DNA of 64,000 nucleotides from Filobasidium wieringae (Eukaryota > Basidiomycota > Tremellomycetes > Filobasidiales > Filobasidiaceae), in contig BCIV01000020.1 of assembly GCA_001600055.1 (NCBI GenBank), positions 338,309 through 402,308 of the forward strand, written 5' to 3'. A program made the position numbers and the translations under genes. Each line of letters begins with the position of its first letter. The stretch's first letter is position 1. This document shows, one piece after another, positions 39,001 through 49,700 of this stretch. The notes beneath the pieces were generated by a model. That model ran no database searches, was not told the DNA's origin, and saw only the letters and a list, made by a program, of their open reading frames with translations.

Positions 39001-39660
39001 TTGGTAAAGCGGTGCTGTCCTCTGGTTTGTTGGACGACCTCGATTCCGCCTTAGAAAAGGGAGTGGAAGGCATGGGCTTGTTCAGCGTACTTGTTGTATT
39101 CGCCTGTATCAGTCTGGTCGTCGCTACATTGTGAGTATAGCTACGTACCACGCAAACATCGTGTCCTTTGCTGATGATCTGCACTTCTGGTTGATAGTAT
39201 CTCGCACACAATTGCCGCCGTACTATTGGTGCCTATTGCAGAGAGAATCGGAGACGGACTCCAAACCCCTCATCCTAGGTTGCTCATTATGGCCTGTACC
39301 CTCATCTGTTCCGCCGGAATGGGTCTCCCTCAGAGCGGGTTCCCTAACATTACAGCGTAAGTAATGTTTATATTTTGTCGTGTTTTACCATTCATCATTT
39401 CTAACGAACCTGTCCCGACGATACGACACAGTATTGCCCAGGAAAACAAACTCGGTCAGAGATACATTGGAGCAAGCGATTTCTTGAAGAACGGTATTCC
39501 CGCGAGTATATTGGCGACAACTGTGATCGTGACGCTTGGTTTCGGGATTTCTAAAGCTATCGGGTAAGTCGCTGGATATGTAGTTTGGGGTGTTCATGCG
39601 ACTGGACTGACTGGAAGGTTTTATGATGGACAGATTGTGAGGTGTTGCAGTCCGAGATGA
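36076..39660 (+). CDS. PHO91: SPX-domain phosphate transporter, PHO91/PHO90 (SLC13-like) family
   Basis: The N-terminal SPX domain, which senses inositol pyrophosphates, is built from MKFG|TLLELNSNIEWFDKYV|DYDGLKKMF and later RERNKVIDFYKETEKDLEAA and GFAELNMTAFEKILKKYDK. Between these lies an unusually long acidic and Ser-rich insertion of roughly 200 residues. The C-terminal part is a DASS-type transporter with about 12 helices: FSTLLWATEAIPLFVTSFFV, WISNVAAPTLCYALIK, IAIALASNIGGQASPISSPQ (SNxGGxxSPISSPQN), ISHTIAAVLLVPIAERI and GMGLPQSGFPNITA. These suit the vacuolar/low-affinity phosphate carriers. An in-frame ATG upstream (35890) would add about 62 residues before the SPX start and seems less likely. 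The end is uncertain: TAA at 39567 overlaps a perfect donor (ggGTAAGT), and splicing would give a slightly longer tail ending at 39660. Confidence 0.9.
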
Positions 39661-40400
39661 TAGAGCGCGTGAGGAACGGGAGAGGACGTAGAGTAGAGGC
39701 AGAGGGTTTAGTTTGATTCGATCGTCCTCTTGTTTGACGTTTCATTATGTATGATGGTTTGTCGTTATCGATCTATTAGACGTCATCGGACAGGAAGTGT
39801 TATCCCTTTGTCTGCGAGGTTCGAGCCGGTCATCAAGGAAAGGCCGGGCGAGGTGAATGAATTCAAGCACTCGGTCACACCTCAGACCAGTCAGTTTGAA
39901 CAATGCACAACTGTCACTTACTACTAAAGCTACTGACTTGACTTCTCCTAGATTTCATAAAGAGGAATATATATATAGCCTCCTGGGAGCGAGACAGCCG
40001 TTTTGGTTTCATTTCGATCTCACTTTGAGCAAAGGGCCTCTTCTCGCTTCCATTTTGCGCATCGATCACCGTCGAGCTCATACCAGCGGCATCATGGGTC
40101 CAGATTCACTCAATGGACTTATCAACGGCTACTCTCGAGGGCAGTAGTGCAAGCCCGTCCGCAGCTCCACATAAAAGGCCTTGGCACTGATGTCTTCCAA
40201 TCGCTTGCTCAGAGCTAATGTGCGAACGGATGTCTGGACCAGCAACGCAGGGGCGGGCGGAGGGAGTGAAGAAGAAACCGACAAACACATCAAACAAATC
40301 AAGGACATGATTGCGCACTTGTTCAATGTTCGCCAGTCCAGTCATCCTCCGCTCCTGAAAGAGAAAGAGACACAACAACGGGAGACGGGCAAAAAGATAT
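39661..40400. other. Intergenic region between the phosphate transporter and tRNA-His
   Basis: No recognised gene. An open frame from about 40190 to 40522 on the plus strand (MSSNRLLRANVRTDVW...EEETDKHIKQIKDMIAHL) looks protein-like in its first 60 codons. However, it runs through the antisense of the tRNA gene, so at most its first part could be coding, by splicing. The product is unknown. Confidence 0.35.
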
Positions 40401-40484
40401 GTGGCACCCAGAAATCGAATCTGGGTCCTCTCGGGTTTGACGAGTCACCACAACGAGAAGTACTAACCACTATACTAGTGCCAC
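40401..40484 (-). tRNA. tRNA-His (anticodon GTG) with a 13-nt intron
   Basis: On the minus strand the acceptor stem GTGGCAC pairs perfectly with GTGCCAC at the 3' end. The D arm TATAGTGGTTAGTA, anticodon stem TCTCG/CGAGA, and T arm CCAGA-TTCGATT-TCTGG follow. The anticodon loop reads TT-GTG-G, then a 13-nt insertion (TGACTCGTCAAAC), then C. The insertion lies just 3' of the base after the anticodon, the canonical position of tRNA introns in eukaryotes. The A-box-like D arm and B-box-like T loop supply the RNA polymerase III promoter. Mature tRNA-His gets its extra G at position -1 after transcription, so its absence here is normal. Confidence 0.92.
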
Positions 40485-40612
40485 GAGAACGACAGACACC
40501 GAGCTCAGCTCTTATATTATAATGAGAGAATTTCCAAACACAATAAAAAGAACGTTGATCTTAGATGGTTGAATGGGTCAGATCAGGGATCTGGCTCAAG
40601 ATTCGTCGAATT

Positions 40613-41124
40613 CTATACGGGTCCGAGTGGGGGACCGGGTGCTAGGTCTTGTAGATCACTACAACCCAATTCCTGCCTCATAGGGGGGTGGGGGTTGAAC
40701 GTTCTCCCGTGAAATCGATCCGGAAATCCTGGTTTGAACGAAACGATCCGACACGCCTGACCCCATATCTTCAAAATCTCTAGGGAACCTTTATCTGAAC
40801 GCTCGTTAGCGTCGTTCACGATGAGATGATGGTCTTTCCGTTTCACATTTGCAAAGCAAGTGTAACGAAACACGCGCGGGTCTATTGAGACTAGCTTTGG
40901 GAGCGCGACCTGTCTCTATGGTATCGTGCTTGACGCCTCATTCCTTCCCGACGATGAGGAATCGCACAGGCTCGTACCTCTAGATCGCGCCCAGCCTACC
41001 TAACGGGTCTTCGGAACGATGAAGCCCAGCGTTCCAGGTCGGTCGGGAGAGTCAAGGGCTCGATGCTTCGTCGTGCATGACAACCTTCCTGCAACGTCTC
41101 CAGGCTATTCCGTATGATTTCCAT
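40613..41124 (-). CDS. Possible small two-exon gene, function unknown
   Basis: Two minus-strand open pieces have protein-like composition. One is MEIIRNSLETLQEGCHARRS...LPTDLERWASSFRRP (about 41124-41000). The other is HHLIVNDANERSDKGSLEIL...PGFPDRFHGRTFNPHPPMRQ, which ends at 40613. An intron between about 41000 and 40860 would join them, but I could not fix the splice sites. A TATATA-rich sequence sits at 41122-41137, immediately before the possible start, which is too close for a normal promoter-to-ATG distance. No domain is recognised. It lies in the 750 bp gap between tRNA-His and POP5 and could be non-coding. Confidence 0.25.
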
Positions 41125-41232
41125 ATATACTATATATCCGTCCGCGTCGTCGTGTGGGGATACATCGTCCTCCTCCCGCTCCCCTCCCTGTATCTCCCTG
41201 CCCCACCCTCTCAATCACGCCCCCTCAACCTC

Positions 41233-42395
41233 TCAACCCTCCTCGACCCCACGTAAACCGAGCAAAACATCCTCCCTCCTCTTCCTCCACGCATCCACCT
41301 CTGCCCTTCTGATCCGATCGGACAGGGTTGGGTTGGGGGTGGGTGGGGGTGGTCCTGTGGGTGTGGGTGTGGGTGCGGAGGAGGGTTCAGGTACGGATGC
41401 GGATGCGGATGGGGGAGGGAGGAAAGAAAGGGTATGGGAGAGGTAGGAAGCGATCAACAGTGTCGTATACCCATGTGCGTGTTTGTATAGTTTCTTGAGC
41501 GTTCCTGTTCGTTGTGATCGTCGTGGTCGTGGTCGTCATCCAAAAGAACCCAAAAGCAAAAAAGGATAAGAACCGAACAAGCACTCCCATCCCCGTCAAT
41601 CGCCCAACCGCCCAACCGCCCAATCGGGACCCACCTGAAGTAGCGATGACCCTCGGGACGACCCTGATCCCATCTATCCGAGTGAGGAAGGTGATCCCTC
41701 CCCATAACGTCCGTAGGTGGTCCCTTGCGACCCGCATTATGCAGAGGGAGGTCGTTTGGGAGTAGTATTTCACTGCGAGCGGGGGGGATTGGAGGGAATG
41801 GGTTGGTCGATTGATTGAATTGCCCATTTATTTGATGGTCGGAGGGGTAAGAGGAACGGACGGACTGACCTGCGAAACTATTCCCGATCTTGCCCCACCC
41901 TTGACTCCCGAACACGTCCAGGACGGATCGCTTGATCGCGTGATATATTTGTTTCTCCGGTATTGATCTCCCCGGCGGGTCTCCCGAATTAATGGCGATA
42001 GCGGTGGCGGCGGTGGTGGAAGAAAGCTGGGATTGAGAGTGATGATGATTCTGTGCTTGGGGGGAGAGGAAGATGGGTTGGTTGGGTGCTAGGAAGGGGA
42101 TGGTTGATGAGCTTGGGTAAGGGAGGTTGGGGTCATCATTGTCATCGTCGTCGTCGTGGTCGTTGTGGTCATCCTCGACGATGAGCGAGTCAGAGGGAAG
42201 ACCGGTGAGTTGCAGTAACGACGATTGAATCGATGTCGAGGAAGAAGAAGAAGAAGCGATTGTGGATTGAAGTTGATCCGGTTGAAGGAATTCGACCAAT
42301 AACCAACGATTCTAATTCGTTTCAATTCAAATCGGATCGGATCAGTTTGAAATGACGATATCAATTGAATTTCGACTCACTTTGAATCGAACCAT
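41233..42395 (-). CDS. POP5: RNase P/MRP subunit POP5, with large low-complexity insertion
   Basis: POP5 is a protein subunit of RNase P and RNase MRP, which process tRNA and rRNA precursors in the nucleus/nucleolus. The first exon is MVRFK (42395), joined to NRWLLVEFLQ, giving the diagnostic MVRFKNRWLLVEFL start. The central IYHAIKRSVLDVFGSQGWGK, then VKYYSQTTSLCIMRVARDHL, RTLWGGITFLTRIDGIRVVP and TSGTLKKLYKHAHGYTTLLI follow the human and yeast order. Between the first strand and the IYHAIK helix there is an insertion of roughly 100 residues rich in Ser, Asp, His, Asn and Pro. The C-terminal tail is Pro-rich and ends GLRGVEEG. Three introns. At about 290 aa it is nearly twice the usual length (about 165). 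Divergent from the hydrolase gene (243 bp). Confidence 0.88.
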
Positions 42396-42638
42396 TTTCA
42401 CAGATGAATGATAAGTTTTTCGTTCAGGTTTTGGAATTGTTCAGTGCTCGCAAGATGTCAAGTTGACCGACCTATCTGATCTAAATGATACACGGACATC
42501 AGAATCACCCTGTTGTCCGTAAGCGTGTTGTCGGAGGTGAGCGATGATAAGATTACCACCCCCACCCAATCACTTGAAATCGTCTGGAACACTTTCAAAC
42601 AACTCGGACCCGAATCCTGAAACAATCGAAAGACGAGG

Positions 42639-45600
42639 ATGAAACGTCTCAAACTTGTCTTTTTTGGGGTTTCAATCGTGACCGGCGTTCTCGCTGCTCA
42701 AGCACCGATTCGCGTGCCGAGGGAGGACGGTCGGAGGGTGAAAGAATGGCAAGCGAGTTCACTTTTGGGTCATCGGATGGATCGGTGTTCAACGACTGAC
42801 GGGTGATTGGGGATTACAGGCTTTAGGTCCATTCCCAGCTGGGATGAGGGAACATAATTTCCTCTCTTCCCCGGTATACGCGCATCTGCCTTCTCAATCG
42901 CAATCCCAATCGCACGCAAACACTTACCGAACAAGCTCCGACCTGGATAAAGAATTCGCCTCCCTCCCTCTCAACAACAACAGCAGCAGCAGCACCAGCC
43001 CACCCTTCCCCTCTTCCCTACACCCTCATGGGGAGCTCAACTGGACCCATTTCCGGACGGGGGAAGACGGATGGACGGAAATCACGTTCCCGGAGGTCGA
43101 CTGGGATTGGATCAGGAGGACGAAAGGGTGGGAGGGGTTACAGTATTATACTCTTCTTAGGGGGTGGTTCGAGGCTGAGGCTGGTTCACCTGGGGGCTTG
43201 GATTTGGATTTGGGTTCGGGTTCGGATTTGAATCTGAACTCGAGTTCGGACGATCAGACAGGGCAAGAGAGGACGGTCCGGTACTCGGTCCAGTTGAAAC
43301 AAGGGTTGGAATTCGCTTTCATCCCGTTCTCTGATCTCCCCGGTTCAAGTGGACCGAACGAGTCGAAAGGACAGGTGCATTGGTACACCGGGAACATCTA
43401 CGATTTATCTCCATTTACGGATATCCGGTCCCCCTCCCACTCTCCTTCTCACTCTCAGTCGAACTCTCACTCCCACTCTCATTCTCACTCGAAAGAGGAC
43501 GAGAACAAGAACAAGAGCGAGAACAAGGACGAGGACGAACCGGACACTTTCAATCACCTGATCACTTTTCAAAGGGGGAGGAAGTATGTTATTCTGATCA
43601 GGACGGTCTACGAGATCCGGCTCTTCGGGGATCCTTCTTCCTCCTCTTCCTCCTCCTCCTGCTCCTCCTCTTCGTCGTCCTCTTCGTCGTCCTCTTCGTC
43701 GTCCTCTTCGTCGTCCTCTTCGTCGTCCTCTTCCTCTTCCTCTTCCTCCTCCTGCTCCTCCTCTTCATCGTCATCGTCATCATCCCCCACAACCCGATTC
43801 CACCTATCCCTAACCCCCCTCCCCCAACCCCCCAAACCTCCCAGGGCCCTCGAGGTTCGGGAAGTACCGGGGTTGAGGGTGGTAGGTGATGTTCTGGACG
43901 GGTGGATGTTGGGTCGGGCTTTTGGGGTGGGGATTGAGAATCGGGGGGTGGGGGGTGTTGAGGTTGTGAGTGTTAGGGCTGGGGTGGGGGCGGGGGAGGT
44001 TGGGGGGTTGGGTTTGGGTTTGGGTGGGATTGGGATTGGGACCGGGGATGAGGACGGGGACGGGGGAAGGTGGAAAATCGAGCCCGGCTTGGTCAGGTCG
44101 ATTCCGGTCCGGTTCGAACAAATATCCCCAATCACAAACCCCCAACCAAACCTCCACCTACAATTCCTGATCAAGCCGGATCACAGCGAAGAAGGGGCGG
44201 AATGGTTCGAATTCGTTTTACCCCTGAACCATCTTTCCTGGTCAGATCGGGGGGGAGGGACGACGTTTCTCCTCCCCACTCCCTACCCTACGAACGTTTT
44301 ACACCCTCTGATACTCATCCCACCCCTCGATCCGCGTCCTTATGACCCACTTTCAGGAACCCCTACGATCATGGCGTTACATGGGGCAGGAGTCCCGCCT
44401 ACTTCCCCCTGGTGGCTCTCCGAGATCCCACGTTCCGAACGAGGCTGGGGCTTGGTAATGGGAGGAGGTGGGGAATGGGGGATGGATTGGCATGGGATTT
44501 CATCCGAAGGTAGTTTCATGGCCTTACAGGAGGCGAGGAGGGAGGTGAGCAGGTTGAACAGCGTCGCGTTAGCGGGTGGATGGGGGATGAGGGATGAGAC
44601 CGTGTAGGTCATCCGCATGGGTGATCGGATGAGGTACTGATCCACGCAACGAACGGGAATAGGGTTCTGGGACATTCGAATGGAGGACAAGGGGCTTGGT
44701 ATTTATCTTCTCATTACCCTGATGAGTTCATAGGTGGTCAGTCCTCTTGGAACTTGACTGGGGTTGTCGAGACTGATTCGGTCGAGCTCGATAAGTCGTC
44801 CCTGCAGCAGGGTATCTGAAGATCCAAGATTACGTACCCTACAATTCTTGGTCAGTCTTCCTTATTCATCGAAAAACTGAGTGTCGATACATCATATCTT
44901 ATCGACTCTTCTGCAGGACCTCGAATTACTACGCCGACCCGGTTTTAATGGGGATCTTGATGGCCTCCTTGACACCGTACGACAATCCATTATATACCAG
45001 TAATCTAGCCGGACTCCCTATGTTAGTGATACATGGTACGGAGGATGATAACGTCCCCGTCTGGCATTCCAGGCAATACGTCGATCTGGTAAAGTCTTGG
45101 AGCGGAGACGCGAGCGCCATCACGTGAGCCTTCCGCATAATTCTGAGTCTTGTGCAGGGTCGTTGATCTTGATCATCCTGATGATAGCCTAGACGAGGTC
45201 CCCGGGAAATCTCATTTCTGGCCAGGCTTGTTCCGGAGAAAGACCGTGACCGACTTTCTGCACTCGATGGCAAAAGGGGCGAGACGGCGGATCCCGGCGC
45301 GCGGGTTCACGGTTACCACTGCGAACCCTGATGAAAGTGGATCGATGCATGGGATCAGGATTCTAGAGGTGGAGACGCCCGGAAGGTGAGTGGAGAGAGG
45401 TTCTGTAACGGACTTTGAGCTGAGCTTCGGACAGGCTGGCGCGAGTTCAAGTCATTCCGCTCGACTTTGGTAGTCAGACGGCTCGTCTTCGGCCATCTAA
45501 CGTGAAAATGATCTCGGTGAAAAGGGACTTCTTTGAGTCCGTCGAGTTGGATGGGATTATCTACCGCGTTGAAGAAGAGCTACACTTGAGAAGAGGTGTC

Positions 45601-46526
45601 TCTGGCAGTTGGACGGTAAGTTTCCGTTCATCCGCTAAGCCAATGGCAAATCCCCTAATCTTCCGCTTCAGGCTGTTGCAGATATTTCGGTCGCTCCGAC
45701 TCGCGCTTATGGGCCGCTCACTCGGATCTTGTCATCCACTCAATCCCTAGTGCTAGTGTACGGAACCTTAGATCGCGCTACCTCGTCAGAGTACTACAAG
45801 CTGCTGCACAAGCTGGCACACGACATCTTCGTCTATCAAAGGCTTGATGTCGAGCTCATCGATGATGTGACTGCGTTGAGCCTGATTGGCGAGGGAAGAC
45901 TCGAGCTCAATAATCTGGTATTGCTTGGTCAGATATCTGATCACGCGGTCCTCAAATGGTTGATGGACGAACAGATGACACCTGGTAAGACCCCGATATC
46001 CTTTCATCCGGTTTGGCTGTATTAATTTTAGTACTTCAAGTACGAGCGATTGCAAAAGGCTCTTTCGCAGTAGGAGATCGCGTTGTCGACGAAGCAGGAG
46101 CAGGTAAGAAACGTACCGATTCATTCTGCTGGGGAAACGCTTGATCTCATGGCAATGTCTTCAGGCTTGATTGCCCTGCATCCTCATCCCGTCTCGACGA
46201 AAGGGTTGGCATGTATCATCAGCGGGACGGACATCACGGGTATCGCCAAAGCCGCCAAACTATTTCCACTACGAACCGGTGTACCAGTACGTGAGGTGCT
46301 TCTTTAGACCCTATACTCGCTAAATCGGATCGTCGATACAGGTACCAGACTGGATAATTATCGGGCACGAAGCAACCGCCCGTGGAGCTGGTGGAATAAT
46401 CGGTGCAGGGCGAGTAGGCGGCCATGCCATAGATAAGATACATTATTGACATCTGCTCATCTATGATTCGATAGATTCTGGAGTGACATATGGGGATGGT
46501 CAGAAGCGATGTCGTACATGATGTAA
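42639..46526 (+). CDS. Secretory-pathway alpha/beta hydrolase of the prolyl oligopeptidase (S9) type with polyserine tract
   Basis: The start MKRLKLVFFGVSIVTGVLAA is a clear signal peptide, and the mature part begins near APIRVPREDGRR. Exon two continues EWQALGPFPAGMREHNFLSS. A long first exon block (42820-44600) holds a beta-rich region (GWTEITFPEVDWDWIRR), a SHSHSHS run, a serine tract of about 50 residues at 43634-43790, and PTIMALHGAGVPPTS. The catalytic triad is visible in order: nucleophile in VLGHSNGGQGAWYLSSHYPD (44691-44752), Asp in VIHGTEDDNVPVWHSRQYVD, and His in GKSHFWPGLF. The C-terminal domain reads VLVYGTLDRATSSEYYKLLH and ends GFWSDIWGWSEAMSYMM. This matches fungal secreted S9-like peptidases/esterases; the substrate is unknown. 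About nine introns, two probably GC-AG. Around 1,080 aa. Confidence 0.85.
43669..43728 (+). repeat. 12-bp tandem repeat encoding polyserine
   Basis: Five perfect copies of TCTTCGTCGTCC lie head to tail inside a longer serine-coding tract (43634-43790) that uses TCC, TCT, TCG and TCA codons with two Cys codons near the ends. Copy number probably varies between strains by slippage without breaking the frame, since the unit is a multiple of three. Confidence 0.9.
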
Positions 46527-46712
46527 GGAGTCGACCCAAAATAGCCCGAAACAGAAGCATAAGATGATAGTTCAAATCGGATGTGGAGTCGAAGCACTGG
46601 TAGCGTTGTTGTAGATTTGTAGAATGCTCAAGAGCTGCAGCGGAATTTATTCGGACTTTCTCAGACAAGTCTGGAGACAGTCATTTAGTTCAGGTAATTC
46701 TTACATCACACG

Positions 46713-49700
46713 TCAGGAGCTTACTTTGCGCTGAACGAAGAAAGCCACGAAGTCGTCCACCCATACCTTGAACAATTGGAATACACCAAACATGTCCGAA
46801 CTCTTGTTGGTCAGCTCGCGCGTGATCTCTGATGTCAGCCATGTAGTAACGAAAACGATTCTGACGTTGTCAACCGTTTAGCAAGATCATTCTCCTAGGC
46901 GTCTGTGGTACATACTGTTTCGGCCGGATCTTGACGCCGTCAAGCCCTTCTTCAAGAAGCGAACATATCATGTCCTGTAACCAGTTTGAGAAATCTTCCA
47001 GCACGGCCTCACCAGCGTCTTCAGGCCGGCTGATTTCGCTGGCCTGCTGCAACAGCTCTTCGAAAGGGTCAATGATCGATTCCTTAATGGCTTTCGCAGA
47101 TATACCTAGCATCATGCTGCGAAGCAAAGATGCAACTCAGCTCTTTGTATTCTTTTGCCACCAAAATACTCACTGTGACTGAATGAGCAGGAGGTTCCAA
47201 TCCAAACCTTTCCATGTCGTAAGGATGTTTTCGAGAAGGCCCGTCTGTTGAAACAGACGCTTGATGACAGTAGAGGTATGGCACAAGTCGGTGAAGCGAG
47301 CTACGAAAGGCCGTTAATTTCGAATGAAACCGATTGATTCAACTCACGCTTACTAAGAAGATGTCCGATAGACAGAGCCAAGGCCACGCGATCATCAATG
47401 AAGGTCTTGTAAAGTCGAACATCGTATCCGGCAGCTGCTGTATTGGGCAGATTTGACAGGGTTTTACCTAGTTCTCTGATCTCGATCGAGGCTCGTTCTG
47501 GCATGGATGCTACCGCATGCGAGACGAGAAATCCCAGCGCTTCCTATTCGATTGGACATTGCCGCGCTGTGTCAGCTGTTATATTCACAAAGCTCAAAGC
47601 ACAGGATACGACTGACCTCCCACAAAAGCATTTCACACTTGAATATGAGTGCCGACACAGCTTCTACTTGCAAGTAAGGCCGGATAGCTGAAGGAATTTC
47701 CGACCAGAATGATGTTATCTGTTAATAGGCGCCGGTTTGTATCAGTCCCCTGATGATTTATACCCTGAGCACTTGGTCGCCTTACATCTTGCCCTAGTTT
47801 CTTAATATCCCAATTTTCTAGACTTTCAAGCACTAGAGAAGGTGTGGATTGTATACATCAGCCTGAAGATCAGGCATACAGCTTCAAGCGTCGACTGACC
47901 ACCGTTCAAATGGTTCTTCACGCTCGTCCATAGAGTTTCGGCGAAATAAGCTTGCATGTAAATCTTGAACACCTCCAACGTCGGGTATCCGTCAAGCGTC
48001 TCGACTCTACACGTGGAGGCTGTTTGGTCTACGGTTTCCAAAGGGTCTTCTGAGTAGGGAACTATAGCGAAGGTTTGCGATCGAGCTGGAGCGGAGAAGG
48101 TTTCTTTCCGAGAGGAAGAAGAGGCAGATCGTCGACCGTGCGAATTGGCCTGTAGAGAGACGCTTGGCGATGGCAGGGTGGCGATGGTCGTCTTTCTCCC
48201 TCCATTCCTACACATATCGATCGCAAGGTAAGTTCTTGACAGCTCTGCACCTGTTACCACGCGACCTACTGCTCGGAAACGAACGCCTCGTTCTGACGAT
48301 CCCTTTCGGTAGAGGACTCGCTCGGGATCTGATACAGTAATCCATTGGCACATCCGTTAGCCTCATTGTACAGATTAAGAGCCTGGCATTGCGCTTGAGT
48401 GACAGGTTGGATCCCGCAATCTAAACCGAATCGAACCAGGCGTGAGTCTTCCCGTTTCAAGCCGCGCGAGTATCCGGGCTTACAGTGATATCGACTCGTT
48501 TGTCTCGTTCCCAACCTCCGCATATATATCTTGGGGAACAACTGGGCCAAGATCTTGTTTACTACGGCTTTACGAGCGGGCTTTCGAGAAGAGGCGTTCT
48601 CCGGATCAGACACATGGGGTTCGGGAATCAAGGGCCGGGCTCACATGAAACCCGTGTTTACGCGTGGACGATTCGTAACCTTCATAGAGCGCTTGTTTCG
48701 CTACGGTACATTCAGGCGAGACCGTGTAATTCGCCTGTAGCCTGTCAAACAAAAAAACGATCGATCGTCGATTAAATACTCGTTGAGGAAAAAAAAGACA
48801 AGCCGAAACGAGGCTTACCAAAGTTTCGTCCATCTCATCTTCTCACATTCCTGCCCCTTTGTCGTGGTGGCCCCCTTGACACGTCTAGTGAGACTTCCCA
48901 GCTTGATCTCGTATACTTTTTCCCTCTCTATCAAATCCAAACTCTTGCCATGTTCATCGAGCAGGTCGACCTCCCATTCGTTCGAGCGGGGCGAATCGAT
49001 CCTCTCCCCCATCCCCATCGACTCGTTCGGACTCAAAGTAGTGGCGGAAAGATCCCCCATCGTCATCATCGCGTTCTTGGTCAGCCGAGGCTCCGGCCCA
49101 AACCCGAACCCCTGAAAACTCCCACTCCTAGATCTCCTCCTCCCCTCCCTCTTCGATCTGGAACCCGACCCAGACCCAATCCCAGCTTCCCGGGAACCTA
49201 ACCGATAAACCTGAGAATCCGCCAAAACCTCATACCCCTGCACCTCATCCCTCCCCTTCTCCATCGCGGCGGCAACGGTAGTCAAGAACCGCCCAGAAGG
49301 GTATCTCTCATACGGTTTCCCCCACCCTAGCTGTCCATTTACGATCGAACTGGATGAAGCGCGGGACCGTAAGCTGAGGCCAGAAAGGGGGGGGACGTTA
49401 TTACTATTACCCGTCACGCCCGTAGCGGGTGTCTGGGGGAAAGAGGAGGGCGAACAGGTCGTCTGCGTAGGTGTCTGTTGAGAATACCTCTGATCCGTAT
49501 TCGAGCGATCTTCATCCGCATCAAGTCCACTTCGATTCTGATTCGGGTACGAGCGGAACTTGTCATCCTCAATCCCAGCAGGGTTTCCGTGGTAAGACCT
49601 TCTCCCCAACCCCGAACCGGTCAGGGGGGACCAGGGAGAACTACCCGCGCTAAACGTTTCCGTCGATTTCCGTTCCCCCGAATACCTGCTCCCATCAAGG

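Noticed and set aside
41387..42364. Long open frames rich in Asp, His, Ser or Thr, on the strand and in frames overlapping POP5
   Set aside because: Only the frame giving MVRFKNRWLLVEFL and the later POP5 motifs is real; the others are shadows caused by simple sequence.
43598..44174. Minus-strand frames coding poly-Glu/Lys/Arg opposite the serine tract
   Set aside because: They are the complement of the polyserine repeat and have no domain outside it.
45430..45450. B-box-like GAGTTCAAGTC suggestive of a tRNA
   Set aside because: It falls in a coding exon of the S9-type hydrolase (LARVQVIP) and has no partner stems.
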